In this document: one piece after another, positions 1 through 5,841 of the stretch
Position numbering within the stretch: position 1 is the stretch's first letter
How the letters are laid out: every line of letters begins with the position of its first letter
Source: Phycisphaerales bacterium
GTDB taxonomy: Bacteria; Planctomycetota; Phycisphaerae; Sedimentisphaerales; Anaerohalosphaeraceae
Assembly: GCA_011053245.1 (NCBI GenBank)
Contig: DRGS01000215.1
Coordinates: 1 to 6,107 of the forward strand
Reading direction: 5' to 3'
Length of the DNA stretch: 6,107 bases
Translations under genes and position numbers: made by a program
The notes under the pieces: generated by a model
Told to the model about the DNA's origin: nothing
Seen by the model: the letters and a program-made list of their open reading frames with translations, nothing else
Databases searched by the model: none

Positions 1-45
1 GGCATAGATATTGAAGGTTCGATTACTTGGAGAGAGGGAAGTTAA
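1..45 (+). pseudogene. Inverted duplicate of the 3' end of the 429-residue gene
   Basis: The plus-strand frame reads GIDIEGSITWREGS followed by TAA at 43-45, identical to the C-terminus of the structural-type protein. Only this fragment is inside the window; whether more lies to the left cannot be seen. Confidence 0.8.
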
Positions 46-92
46 ATGAAAAAGATAATAATATTTCTGGCAGTGTTAATGATGGCTGGTAT
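1..92 (+). repeat. Inverted repeat, left copy (92 bp, perfect)
   Basis: Bases 1-92 are the exact reverse complement of 579-670 (paired positions sum to 671). Identity breaks down at 93. The repeat may extend beyond the left window edge. It separates 486 bases of unique sequence. Confidence 0.95.
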
Positions 93-216
93 CGAAACTG
101 CCGACGTAGTGGCCGCTTGCCCCGGATCCGGTTTTGCGCTCGAGCATTGCGACATCATAGTCATCGGCTCCGCGGCCTCCGGTACCCCACGTCTCGGAGG
201 CGGATCCATCGGATAA
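46..216 (+). pseudogene. Chimeric frame: signal-peptide start of the 93-residue gene fused to antisense sequence
   Basis: ATG 46 begins a copy of the 93-residue gene's signal peptide (MKKIIIFLAVLMMAGI), complete with its ribosome binding site. After base 92 the frame continues in the antisense of the truncated secreted gene, ending at TAA 214-216 (56 residues). The continuation has no protein-like character, so this is a broken fragment rather than a gene. Confidence 0.7.
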
Positions 217-342
217 AAAGACATCGCCGTTGGCTGCGTACCTTACGAAGTAAAGCGTCTGCCCGGTGAGATACGGAGCGTGGATCTCATCGGCTGCAAA
301 GGCCGAACATACCATCATTAGTAATATTGCGAAATATTTCAT
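76..342 (-). CDS. Secreted protein, 3' end replaced at a rearrangement junction (truncated)
   Basis: The frame starts at ATG 342-340, one base after the upstream stop, and has a signal peptide (MKYFAILLMMVCSAFA, likely cleaved before ADE). The Cys in it lacks a proper lipobox because Val precedes it. The mature part (HAPYLTGQTLYFVRYAANGDVFL, DDYDVAMLERKTG, GHYVGSF; broken here by commas) resembles small beta-rich proteins common beside phage fibre genes, in which the GHYVGSF-like motif is normally followed by more strands. Here the frame runs into the inverted repeat at about base 92, and the last five or six residues (DTSHH) and the stop come from the repeat copy, not from the gene. The natural protein was therefore probably longer. 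An in-frame ATG at 363 exists but lies inside the upstream gene. Confidence 0.65.
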   Translation of the reverse strand: MKYFAILLMMVCSAFAADEIHAPYLTGQTLYFVRYAANGDVFLSDGSASETWGTGGRGADDYDVAMLERKTGSGASGHYVGSFDTSHH

Positions 343-343
343 T

Positions 344-625
344 TTACAATCCCATATCCTCATCGGTTCGACTTTTCTGCCAAATAGTCACAAAGCTGTT
401 TCTCCATCCACGCATCATTCTTTCGATGCTGATTCCAATAACCTTATCTGGCAACATTGACAGAATCTTCACGAACTTTGCGGGTAAGCGAATATTAATC
501 GTCATAATGCGATTGCCGTTGACTTCCCATCGCATATCTGTACCAACTGGAAGATCATTCGGATCCTGTGCAGATGCAATACCAGCCATCATTAACACTG
601 CCAGAAATATTATTATCTTTTTCAT
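344..625 (-). CDS. Small secreted protein, unknown function
   Basis: The 93-residue product begins with a signal peptide (MKKIIIFLAVLMMAGIASA, cleavage likely after residue 19), leaving a mature protein of about 74 residues. The mature part has a strand-like start (GTDMRWEVNGNRIMTINIRLP) and a basic, helix-prone second half with several Met, Arg and Trp residues. No Cys occurs, so it is not a lipoprotein. The ATG (625-623) directly follows the upstream stop, with GGGAAG just before it; its stop lies one base before the next start. No family is recognised. Its first 47 bases, plus the preceding 45, are also found inverted at the left edge of the window. Confidence 0.75.
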   Translation of the reverse strand: MKKIIIFLAVLMMAGIASAQDPNDLPVGTDMRWEVNGNRIMTINIRLPAKFVKILSMLPDKVIGISIERMMRGWRNSFVTIWQKSRTDEDMGL

Positions 626-670
626 TTAACTTCCCTCTCTCCAAGTAATCGAACCTTCAATATCTATGCC
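579..670 (-). repeat. Inverted repeat, right copy (native location)
   Basis: This copy contains the last 14 codons and stop of the 429-residue gene and the first 15-16 codons of the 93-residue gene, in their intact context. It is therefore the original, and the copy at 1-92 is the displaced one. Confidence 0.95.
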
Positions 671-1915
671 AGTGGAGCCGCCGACCGGCCTCACACACAG
701 AACGATCTCATCAACAACATTAGAAATATCCGCACCAAGCCTTAATGCGTTTTGTACCGATTGAGCAATAGACGTTCCGCCTTTTTGCGCAGACGAAGCG
801 AAGCCACCTGTGATTATCGTTCCCCCAGTCACTGTGTTTGCCGTTGCTCCGGTTGCTGTTTCAATCGCTGAATTTGTTAAGGCTGAATAAGCAAAAGTGT
901 CTGCCACCGTTGGATTAAATATAAGCAGCCATTCATAGAACTTTGACCCTTGGTGTTCCGTTAAAGAAACATCGACAAGGCTTATCGTTGCGCCCAGATG
1001 AGTCGCCTTTAACCTTATGCCCACAATAGCGTAAATTACGTCCTGTGTCGCTAAGTCAACGTGTGTGCCGGATGTGGACTTGTAACGAAGTACCCCTGTA
1101 TCTTGCTGTCCGCCCTCGCTGGCAACCGTGGCACATCCGGCTTCTATCTCAGATGCAGGAGAACTGCCCGTCGTTACTATTTGAAACCTCAAGGGTAAAT
1201 TTGGCGTTGACATATAAACCTTATCGAGTATGTTCGAGCCTAAGAACTCATGGACAACATGAACTATACCATGATGAATGAGGCACATCCTGACCCTGCC
1301 AACCCCTAACCATTCAAAGTCAATGAAGAAAATTTGAAATTTTTCCCAATCCACTGTAATACCAGACGGGCCTGTACCGTCCATTTTGTCATGGTTCCAG
1401 CTGGCTTGCGTAACCGTGTTATCAACAGGCGTTCCCGTAACGTTAGTTCGTCGCGTTACTCCGGCTGTAACATTATCAAATTCAAAAAAGAGGCCGTTAT
1501 CGTCGTCGAATACACCTATCCGTCTTTCAACTCCAGTGCCTCCACCTGATCTGTCAAGGATTCCGGTCATCATTACTTGCTGGCTCTTGCCGGGCTGATA
1601 ATTGAATCTCATAAACGTTTGTCTTGTAAAGACACCGGCCACATTGATTGTGCTGGTTATTACCGTCGAGGCTGTGTCAACAGAATGGGCACTTGATATA
1701 CTCGCCCCTGACTCCAACTCCTCATCCCAAAACAAGGGTTGGTTGTCAAAAATCTGCTTGGAATCAAAAAGAGCAAAAGGATTGCTTACCCTCCATCTTC
1801 CAAACGCATCTATACTTGTCGAATCCTGAGCCGTTATATTAACATCGTCAAACCTGCTGGCAAAAGCAGGTGATACAAAGACCATTAAAAAAGCGATCAG
1901 TAAAAACTTTCTCAT
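626..1915 (-). CDS. Phage structural-type protein (DAFGR-RVSNP family) with N-terminal signal peptide
   Basis: The 429-residue product has a signal peptide (MRKFLLIAFLMVFVSPAFAS, cleavage near residue 19-20). It continues as a protein type I recognise from many tailed-phage genomes, usually annotated as hypothetical or virion structural: DAFGRWRVSNPFALFDSKQ (residues 36-54), QPLFWDEEL (59-67), RFNYQPGKSQQVMMTG (103-118), RIGVFDDDNGLFFEFD (132-147), the dense core VDWEKFQIFFIDFEWLGVGR (188-207), VYMSTPNLPLRFQI (233-246) and a closing ITWRE. The exact function is unsettled; tail-, fibre- or surface-associated roles fit its place between a fibre gene and small accessory genes. ATG 1915 is preferred over the in-frame ATG at 1924 because it overlaps the upstream TAA, has AAGGA upstream and gives a clean signal peptide. 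The stop abuts the next start with no gap. Confidence 0.82.
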   Translation of the reverse strand: MRKFLLIAFLMVFVSPAFASRFDDVNITAQDSTSIDAFGRWRVSNPFALFDSKQIFDNQPLFWDEELESGASISSAHSVDTASTVITSTINVAGVFTRQTFMRFNYQPGKSQQVMMTGILDRSGGGTGVERRIGVFDDDNGLFFEFDNVTAGVTRRTNVTGTPVDNTVTQASWNHDKMDGTGPSGITVDWEKFQIFFIDFEWLGVGRVRMCLIHHGIVHVVHEFLGSNILDKVYMSTPNLPLRFQIVTTGSSPASEIEAGCATVASEGGQQDTGVLRYKSTSGTHVDLATQDVIYAIVGIRLKATHLGATISLVDVSLTEHQGSKFYEWLLIFNPTVADTFAYSALTNSAIETATGATANTVTGGTIITGGFASSAQKGGTSIAQSVQNALRLGADISNVVDEIVLCVRPVGGSTGIDIEGSITWREGS

Positions 1916-3639
1916 TACATCCATCCTTCCGTAGTTTCATAAGTTAAAATTAATACTCCGCGGCTAAAAGACTTGCTTGCGTTTTCTCCGTCAAGAAGCT
2001 CCGCGCCATCTGGAACAACTGTTACATCGTTACTTCCTGCATTTATTATTCTGTATGTCTGGCCGTCTACACCGGCTGGAAGATTGACAGGAAATGCACC
2101 ACCATCGGTATCACAGAAGACGTGATGGTGAGTAGCGTTAAGCGTGGTTGTCCCGGTAATTCTGGTTGTATTTACTACCCTGCCTTCTACACTTTTTAAC
2201 TCTCCACCTATTAAAGTATCACCTGTCACTGCATTAACAGTGAATTTACTCTGTCCAAGGGTTAAATTGCCAGAGGTCTCGACATTAAAGCCAAACTCTC
2301 CATTGACGTTTAGACTGCCAAATGTGCCCATGCCTAAAGTAAGTATCGGACCTGCCATATCGCCGGGATGCGGTAAACTTGTGCCCTCTATGATGGTTGA
2401 CTTTTGCCGATTGTATATATTAAGAACCTGCGTCGCTGTGAGTTCAGTGTCGAAGAATGCCATATCACTGAGGCATCCTTCGGTCCTTACGCTTGCGGTT
2501 GCGTCGAAGTCTGTTCCTATTTTTAAATCTAATGTTGTGAGTGTATTGACGGCTGTTGACGGATTTGTGAACGTCATTCCAGGGTCAATTACTCCATCAA
2601 TATATATTTTGGTGTCACCAATAGTCCCGCTTGCCGGAAAAGTTGCAGCTATATGATGCCATAATCCATCAGTCTTTAAGTCAATCACAGAATTAGCACT
2701 GCCAACGTTAAATAATACTGTGAAGGCATTGCTCGCCACTGTATCTCTTATTCTTCCAGCCCAAAATTGATTCCCTGCTCCTGATCCCCCATAGTGCCAT
2801 ATATTACGATTACCAGAGCCGACCGGTTTATGCCATAACGAAACAGTTCTTGCCCCTGTACCTGTTTGAGGTTTATAGCCAGTAGCGGTGTAATACACAT
2901 CGTTATCGAAAACATGACCTTTGGCCGTTCCCCTATCACAGTAAACAGTTGTGCCGTCACTAAGCGTGAGAGTTGGAGGACTGCCGCCACCACCAGCCTC
3001 CGGTACAAGCGTACCATTGAACCTCCAGTAAGAGTCCTCTGATTTTTCAAGAATCGCATCAGGATCGATGCGGCCATCTACGTTGTCAGGTTCCGTCAAG
3101 TCACCAAAGTTCAAAGACCAATCGCCATTCATCTGACCGTCGGCAATCGTGTTCGTACCGAGGTCTATTGTTTCCGCCGTGACATCTATTACACCTATCC
3201 CACCGGGGGCAAGTGTCAGGTTACCATTATTGTCTGTGGTGAGGGACATAGTTGCGTTAGATGCAAGCAACGCCCCATTAGAAAAATCATCCCAGAAAAG
3301 GTTCAAACCCACCTCTGAATCACCCATTAACTGTATAGCGGTGCCAACACTTGGCACATGACCAATGATTTGCCAAATCTGTCCCCCGATGATAGTTGTA
3401 CGAGGAATGTTACCAACCGTTGAAAACGAAAGATAGTCGTCGGTATCGCCGGACGGTTTCAGGTTGATCGAATTGGCCGATAGGATATTGCCGCCGCTTA
3501 GGATGAGATCGACGAACGTCGGGCTGGCTGTGGTTCTAAGGTCCTGATCGACGCGGGGATCGCGGTTGCTGCGGACGACGACCGCGTTGGCCGCGGCTGC
3601 CGTTAATAACATTATAAATATAATTGCTAACTTTTTCAT
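1915..3639 (-). CDS. Fibre-like protein with signal peptide, LamG-like domain and fibre-type C-terminus
   Basis: The 574-residue product begins with a Sec-type signal peptide (MKKLAIIFIMLLTAAAANA, cleavage likely after residue 19). Residues 30-60 carry a QDLRTTASPTFVDLILSGG motif of the kind common in phage tail-fibre shafts. Beta-rich Gly/Asn/Thr repeats follow to about 200, then a Gly-rich linker with GGGGS (216-220). Residues about 262-410 look like a LamG/concanavalin-like carbohydrate-binding fold: TVSLWHKP, DGLWHHIAATF, KIYIDGV, LKIGTDF, LSDMAFFDTELTATQVLNIYN. The last 85 residues (VNLPAGVDGQTYRIIN, TVVPDGAELLDG, closing GWM) resemble the beta-structured C-terminal domain of many fibres. 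The likely role is host-surface or glycan binding. The start ATG overlaps the 57-residue gene by four bases; the stop TAA overlaps the next ATG by one. A signal peptide on such a protein is unexpected. Confidence 0.85.
   Translation of the reverse strand: MKKLAIIFIMLLTAAAANAVVVRSNRDPRVDQDLRTTASPTFVDLILSGGNILSANSINLKPSGDTDDYLSFSTVGNIPRTTIIGGQIWQIIGHVPSVGTAIQLMGDSEVGLNLFWDDFSNGALLASNATMSLTTDNNGNLTLAPGGIGVIDVTAETIDLGTNTIADGQMNGDWSLNFGDLTEPDNVDGRIDPDAILEKSEDSYWRFNGTLVPEAGGGGSPPTLTLSDGTTVYCDRGTAKGHVFDNDVYYTATGYKPQTGTGARTVSLWHKPVGSGNRNIWHYGGSGAGNQFWAGRIRDTVASNAFTVLFNVGSANSVIDLKTDGLWHHIAATFPASGTIGDTKIYIDGVIDPGMTFTNPSTAVNTLTTLDLKIGTDFDATASVRTEGCLSDMAFFDTELTATQVLNIYNRQKSTIIEGTSLPHPGDMAGPILTLGMGTFGSLNVNGEFGFNVETSGNLTLGQSKFTVNAVTGDTLIGGELKSVEGRVVNTTRITGTTTLNATHHHVFCDTDGGAFPVNLPAGVDGQTYRIINAGSNDVTVVPDGAELLDGENASKSFSRGVLILTYETTEGWM
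2408..2856 (-). other. LamG-like (concanavalin A-like) domain coding segment
   Basis: This encodes residues about 262-411 of the fibre-like protein. It shows the spaced hallmarks of Laminin_G_3-type modules: an SLWHKP entry strand, WHHIAATF in the centre, a YIDGV strand, an IG turn, and a final MAFFDTELTATQVLNIY segment corresponding to the usual 'VRIYDRALSAEEV' end. Such modules often bind sugars; the ligand is not predictable. Confidence 0.75.
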
Positions 3640-3809
3640 TGTTCGCTTTCGTGAAAATCTTCTTTTTTTACCAGGCTCTTGAAATTCTCAAACGCCGCTA
3701 CCATCTGGCGGTACGCTCGGATGGTCTCATCCGTCCTTTGAGCTTTGTCCCATAAAATAAACATCGCTCTTTCGATCTCTTGCCACGGGCTGTATTCAGT
3801 GGCTGACAT
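3636..3809 (-). CDS. Short 57-residue protein, unknown function
   Basis: An uninterrupted frame starts at ATG 3809-3807 and ends at TGA 3638-3636. It is preceded by GGAGG seven bases upstream, lying in the last codons of the membrane-protein gene, whose stop is only three bases away. Its own stop overlaps the start of the fibre gene by four bases (ATGA). The predicted product begins MSATEYSPWQEIERAMFILW and is mostly helix-prone, with many charged residues and aromatics (two Trp, several Phe). It has no signal peptide or membrane segment, unlike its neighbours. It fills an otherwise empty 170-base gap exactly, which together with the strong ribosome binding site makes it a likely real gene. 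No family is recognised. Confidence 0.75.
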   Translation of the reverse strand: MSATEYSPWQEIERAMFILWDKAQRTDETIRAYRQMVAAFENFKSLVKKEDFHESEQ

Positions 3810-3812
3810 TAT

Positions 3813-4106
3813 TTAGCCTCCATCCGGTTTAGCCGGTTCGTGGTGGGCCCGCTGATTGACCGCGTGGGTGGCATCTGCGCCATCGAGCCTGACGATCTCT
3901 CGGAGCACATGCTGCTGGACCTGGGTGGTTGCCATGATCCCATCGCCCTGGGTTTTGATCGCTTCCAGGACGACCTTCTTGTCCTCTTTGTAATCAGCCT
4001 TGTCCTGCTGGTAGATATAGGTCACCAGTCCAACGATACAGCAGGACAGTGCCAGGAATGCGGTTACAATAATTTTTGTTGATATTCTAAAATGAGTTTC
4101 CGGCAT
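3813..4106 (-). CDS. Small single-pass membrane protein, unknown function
   Basis: The 97-residue product has a short N-terminal stretch, one hydrophobic segment of about 24 residues (9-32, with TAFLALSCCIVGLVTYIY and a Cys pair), then a charged, helix-prone region rich in Lys, Asp, Gln and Glu (about 33-75), and a polar tail with HAVNQRAHHEPAKP. The start ATG (4106-4104) has AAAGGG seven bases upstream. The layout, one N-terminal membrane anchor followed by a soluble helix, is shared by inner-membrane spanins and other small phage lysis or membrane proteins, but no diagnostic motif is visible and no lipoprotein partner is seen. It is the first gene after the hairpin gap and may begin a functionally separate block. 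The gene is convincing; its role is not known. Confidence 0.75.
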   Translation of the reverse strand: MPETHFRISTKIIVTAFLALSCCIVGLVTYIYQQDKADYKEDKKVVLEAIKTQGDGIMATTQVQQHVLREIVRLDGADATHAVNQRAHHEPAKPDGG

Positions 4107-4134
4107 CGTCTTGCCCTTTCATAGTTTAGAGATA

Positions 4135-4174
4135 CACTGGCCGGGTGAGGTGTAAGGTCAGCCCCGGTCCAGTG
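4135..4174 (-). other. Intergenic hairpin between the neck genes and the fibre-side genes
   Basis: CACTGG at 4135-4140 pairs with CCAGTG at 4169-4174. Inside it CCGGG pairs with CCCGG, with one bulged base, giving an 11-bp GC-rich stem and a loop of about 16 bases. It sits in the only sizeable gap (4107-4187) of the gene run. On the transcribed strand it is followed by TATCTCT, not a clear U-tract, so it is a weak terminator at best; a processing or attenuation site is equally possible. Confidence 0.45.
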
Positions 4175-4187
4175 AATCCCATCGTAT

Positions 4188-4664
4188 TTATGTTGCTTTT
4201 TTTGCATGCTTCAATATCCCGGCTTTTATATGGTCGGTTGTCCGTTTTATCGTTTTGGCTCTGGTCGAATCCGCCGCCGCCCGCATAAACGGGATCGGCG
4301 CCACATCATCGTGACCGAACTCGATCGCCGCCGGTATGTAATACTCGCGGCCATCCTTTGTCCGGTGAATGAAGCCCGGCACATTCGGCTTGAGCGACAG
4401 GAACCTTGCAAATGACCCGGGTCGCTGCCGCTTAAACGCCCGCGACTGGACGTTGCGGGCCAAAAGAGCGCCCATCTCGCCGCCGACCATCGTGGTAGCG
4501 TTGGTTTTCATCGCCGCCTTCGGTATCTTTATCCCCTTCGTAACAGCCGACCGGACGATCTTTTTGGCCTCCTTTTTCTCCAGGCCCTTGAGCATCCTAT
4601 CCAGAGCGGGACCGCCTTTAAGAGCTGCCCCCGTCCCGCCGCTTTGTAACGAAAATGCAGCCAT
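4188..4664 (-). CDS. HK97 gp10-like neck / tail-completion protein
   Basis: The 158-residue product fits the HK97 gp10 family, which acts at the head-tail interface during completion of the neck. Supporting features are a basic N-terminal helical region with KKEAKKIVRSAV (residues 30-42), the middle GFIHRTKDGREYYIPAAIEFGH segment (97-118; the EFG after a Tyr-rich strand is typical) and the APIPFMRAAAD motif (122-132), followed by a Lys-rich C-terminal helix. The start is the ATG at 4664-4662, overlapping the upstream stop by one base and preceded by GGAG eight bases away. An earlier in-frame ATG at 4682 would overlap the upstream gene by 19 bases and adds MHGDSL, which is less likely. In long-tailed phages, a tail terminator and tail tube gene normally follow; here they do not. 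Confidence 0.88.
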   Translation of the reverse strand: MAAFSLQSGGTGAALKGGPALDRMLKGLEKKEAKKIVRSAVTKGIKIPKAAMKTNATTMVGGEMGALLARNVQSRAFKRQRPGSFARFLSLKPNVPGFIHRTKDGREYYIPAAIEFGHDDVAPIPFMRAAADSTRAKTIKRTTDHIKAGILKHAKKAT

Positions 4665-4981
4665 CAAACTATCTCCGTGCATGTAAGTTCCTGGAAGATG
4701 TTTCGCTCCTCGAAATCGGGTGCGTAGTTTACCTCGAACACGCGGGTCCGAAATACTATCCGGTCCTTGATATTGATCAATGCGTTGTACCGGACAGTTA
4801 TCTTAATCCAGTCCTGGCCGCTCTGCTGCTGTGCCTCGATCACCTCCGCTCCCCGCATCGGCTTAATGTCGGCCCACACGGTATCGTAGGTCGTATGAGT
4901 TTCGATGGACTGGCCGTCGTCGGCCTTTGTCCTGCCAACCGATTGCAACTCAACGCGATGTCTCAGCTTACCTGCCCGCAT
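4664..4981 (-). CDS. Head-tail joining / head-closure protein (Phage_H_T_join, SPP1 gp16-like)
   Basis: The 105-residue product matches the small phage head-closure family, which binds beneath the connector ring and forms the tail-attachment surface. Typical marks are the N-terminal MRAGKLRHRVELQ, the central VWADIKPMRGAEVIEA (residues 35-50), the strand pair WIKITVRYN / RIVFRTRVFEV and a short C-terminal strand ending LTCTEIV. Length is normal for the family. The ATG at 4981-4979 is chosen because it overlaps the upstream stop as TGATG, has AGGG seven bases upstream and gives the canonical N-terminus; an in-frame TTG one codon earlier is unnecessary. Its own stop again overlaps the next start as TGATG. 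Position directly after the connector and before the gp10-like gene is the standard neck-gene order. Confidence 0.9.
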   Translation of the reverse strand: MRAGKLRHRVELQSVGRTKADDGQSIETHTTYDTVWADIKPMRGAEVIEAQQQSGQDWIKITVRYNALINIKDRIVFRTRVFEVNYAPDFEERNIFQELTCTEIV

Positions 4982-5829
4982 CAAAATACCCTATCCATTG
5001 AAAGTAAACTTTCTACGGCCAGCGGCAGTTCATTGACGTTGAACCCGCTGGTCGCCTCACGGTTCTCGTAAAGATGTGCGGCCATCAACTTGATCGCCGC
5101 TATAATCCGGTCCGGCACATCGGTTGCCGCATCGCCGTATCCGGTAACGAAGATGATCTCGACTGCGTGATGCTCGCCGCGAATAGACGGCCAGCTCTGG
5201 TTATAGGCCAATGTTATCCTGCCGGGCGTCGAGGTCGTATCGACATCGTAAACGCTGGCATCAAGCGTCTGCTGTACGCCGGCTATATCGATATACTTAA
5301 CCGATGAAACCGTTTGCAGATCCGGATTCGGCAGGATGATCATATTCCTGAAATGGAATGGTGGGTTTGCGAATCGGTCGAGCTTGCCGGTGATCGTCTG
5401 TGTTATGTACGCCCGGCGCGAGAACATCTCGCAGTATTGGCGAGCCGCGATGATCAGCGACAGGATCAGCTCGTTATCGCCGCCGGTATGGACAAACTCG
5501 GTTGTCCCCATCGTCTCGGCCACAAACGCTGCAGTAAACGCGATCTTCTCGGTAGTCGTTTCGCTTGTCGTAACGTGCACCCCGTCATAATTCGTCGTAC
5601 CCGATACGACGATCCGAGTGCCACCTGAAACGCTGAGTCCGTGCGATGCTGCCGGCAGTGATGATATCCCGCCCGTCTCATCGACGGCAACGCCACCGAA
5701 GTCAAGCTGGATCTCCGTGCCGCTTTCGATGCGAGAGTGCTGCCGCATCTGGTGCAGCGTCACCGGCTCAACCGTCGGCTCAGTCGTTACTTTCCAATCC
5801 ATTCCAGTATTCATTCCATACCTATTCAC
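4981..5829 (-). CDS. Head-tail connector protein, HK97 gp6 / phiE125 gp8-like, with inserted beta-rich domain
   Basis: The 282-residue product resembles the phage connector family that forms a ring under the portal and joins head to tail. Family signs are an N-terminal EPVTLHQMRQHSRI segment (residues 21-34), a helix LILSLIIAARQYCEMFSRR (121-139), the strand-rich LPNPDLQTVSSVKYID region (166-181), FVTGYGDAATDVPD (227-240) and a closing helix IIAAIKLMAAHLYENREA (242-259). Family members are usually about 180-210 residues. The excess is a beta-rich, Thr/Gly-rich stretch at about residues 37-116, placed between the two N-terminal helices. The start taken is GTG (5829-5827), with GGAG six bases upstream; ATG codons at 5814 and 5802 are alternatives and would shorten the protein by 5 or 9 residues. 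The stop TGA overlaps the next ATG as TGATG, implying coupled translation. Family call is by motif recognition only. Confidence 0.85.
   Translation of the reverse strand: MNRYGMNTGMDWKVTTEPTVEPVTLHQMRQHSRIESGTEIQLDFGGVAVDETGGISSLPAASHGLSVSGGTRIVVSGTTNYDGVHVTTSETTTEKIAFTAAFVAETMGTTEFVHTGGDNELILSLIIAARQYCEMFSRRAYITQTITGKLDRFANPPFHFRNMIILPNPDLQTVSSVKYIDIAGVQQTLDASVYDVDTTSTPGRITLAYNQSWPSIRGEHHAVEIIFVTGYGDAATDVPDRIIAAIKLMAAHLYENREATSGFNVNELPLAVESLLSMDRVF
5482..5721 (-). other. Inserted beta-rich domain within the connector protein
   Basis: Residues about 37-116 of the connector interrupt the usual junction between the first and second helices. The core reads HGLSVSGGTRIVVSGTTNYDG (residues 63-83, one Gly split off here) followed by strand-like segments ending AFVAETMGTTEFV. 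The pattern (HGL, short gap, strand, SGT-NYDG turn, strand, AF-AE) resembles a small beta-barrel module seen in assorted phage virion proteins, sometimes labelled FCCH-like. The naming is inference; the presence of extra sequence relative to the family is the firmer point. Confidence 0.55.
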
Positions 5830-5841
5830 GATCGGCTCCGC

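Noticed and set aside
340..342. Lipoprotein signal in the truncated secreted protein (Cys at residue 12)
   Set aside because: The residues before the Cys are Met-Met-Val, which does not satisfy a lipobox; ordinary signal-peptidase cleavage after the later AFA fits better.
1..670. Inverted repeats read as the ends of an insertion sequence
   Set aside because: No transposase is encoded between them, no target duplication is visible, and the repeat contains pieces of two phage genes rather than a transposon end.
2144..2656. Plus-strand open frame of 170 codons
   Set aside because: It lies wholly antisense to the fibre-like gene, starts without a ribosome binding site and has a Pro/Val/Ser-rich composition typical of reverse-strand reading.
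2748..3077. Minus-strand 109-codon frame inside the fibre-like gene
   Set aside because: It is out of frame with a recognisable domain protein and shows no ribosome binding site or protein-like features.
4135..4174. Strong intrinsic terminator
   Set aside because: The stem is good but the downstream transcribed bases lack a run of U, so only a hairpin is called.
4655..5071. Plus-strand open frame of 138 codons
   Set aside because: It is antisense across the well-supported head-closure gene and the end of the connector gene, with no family resemblance.
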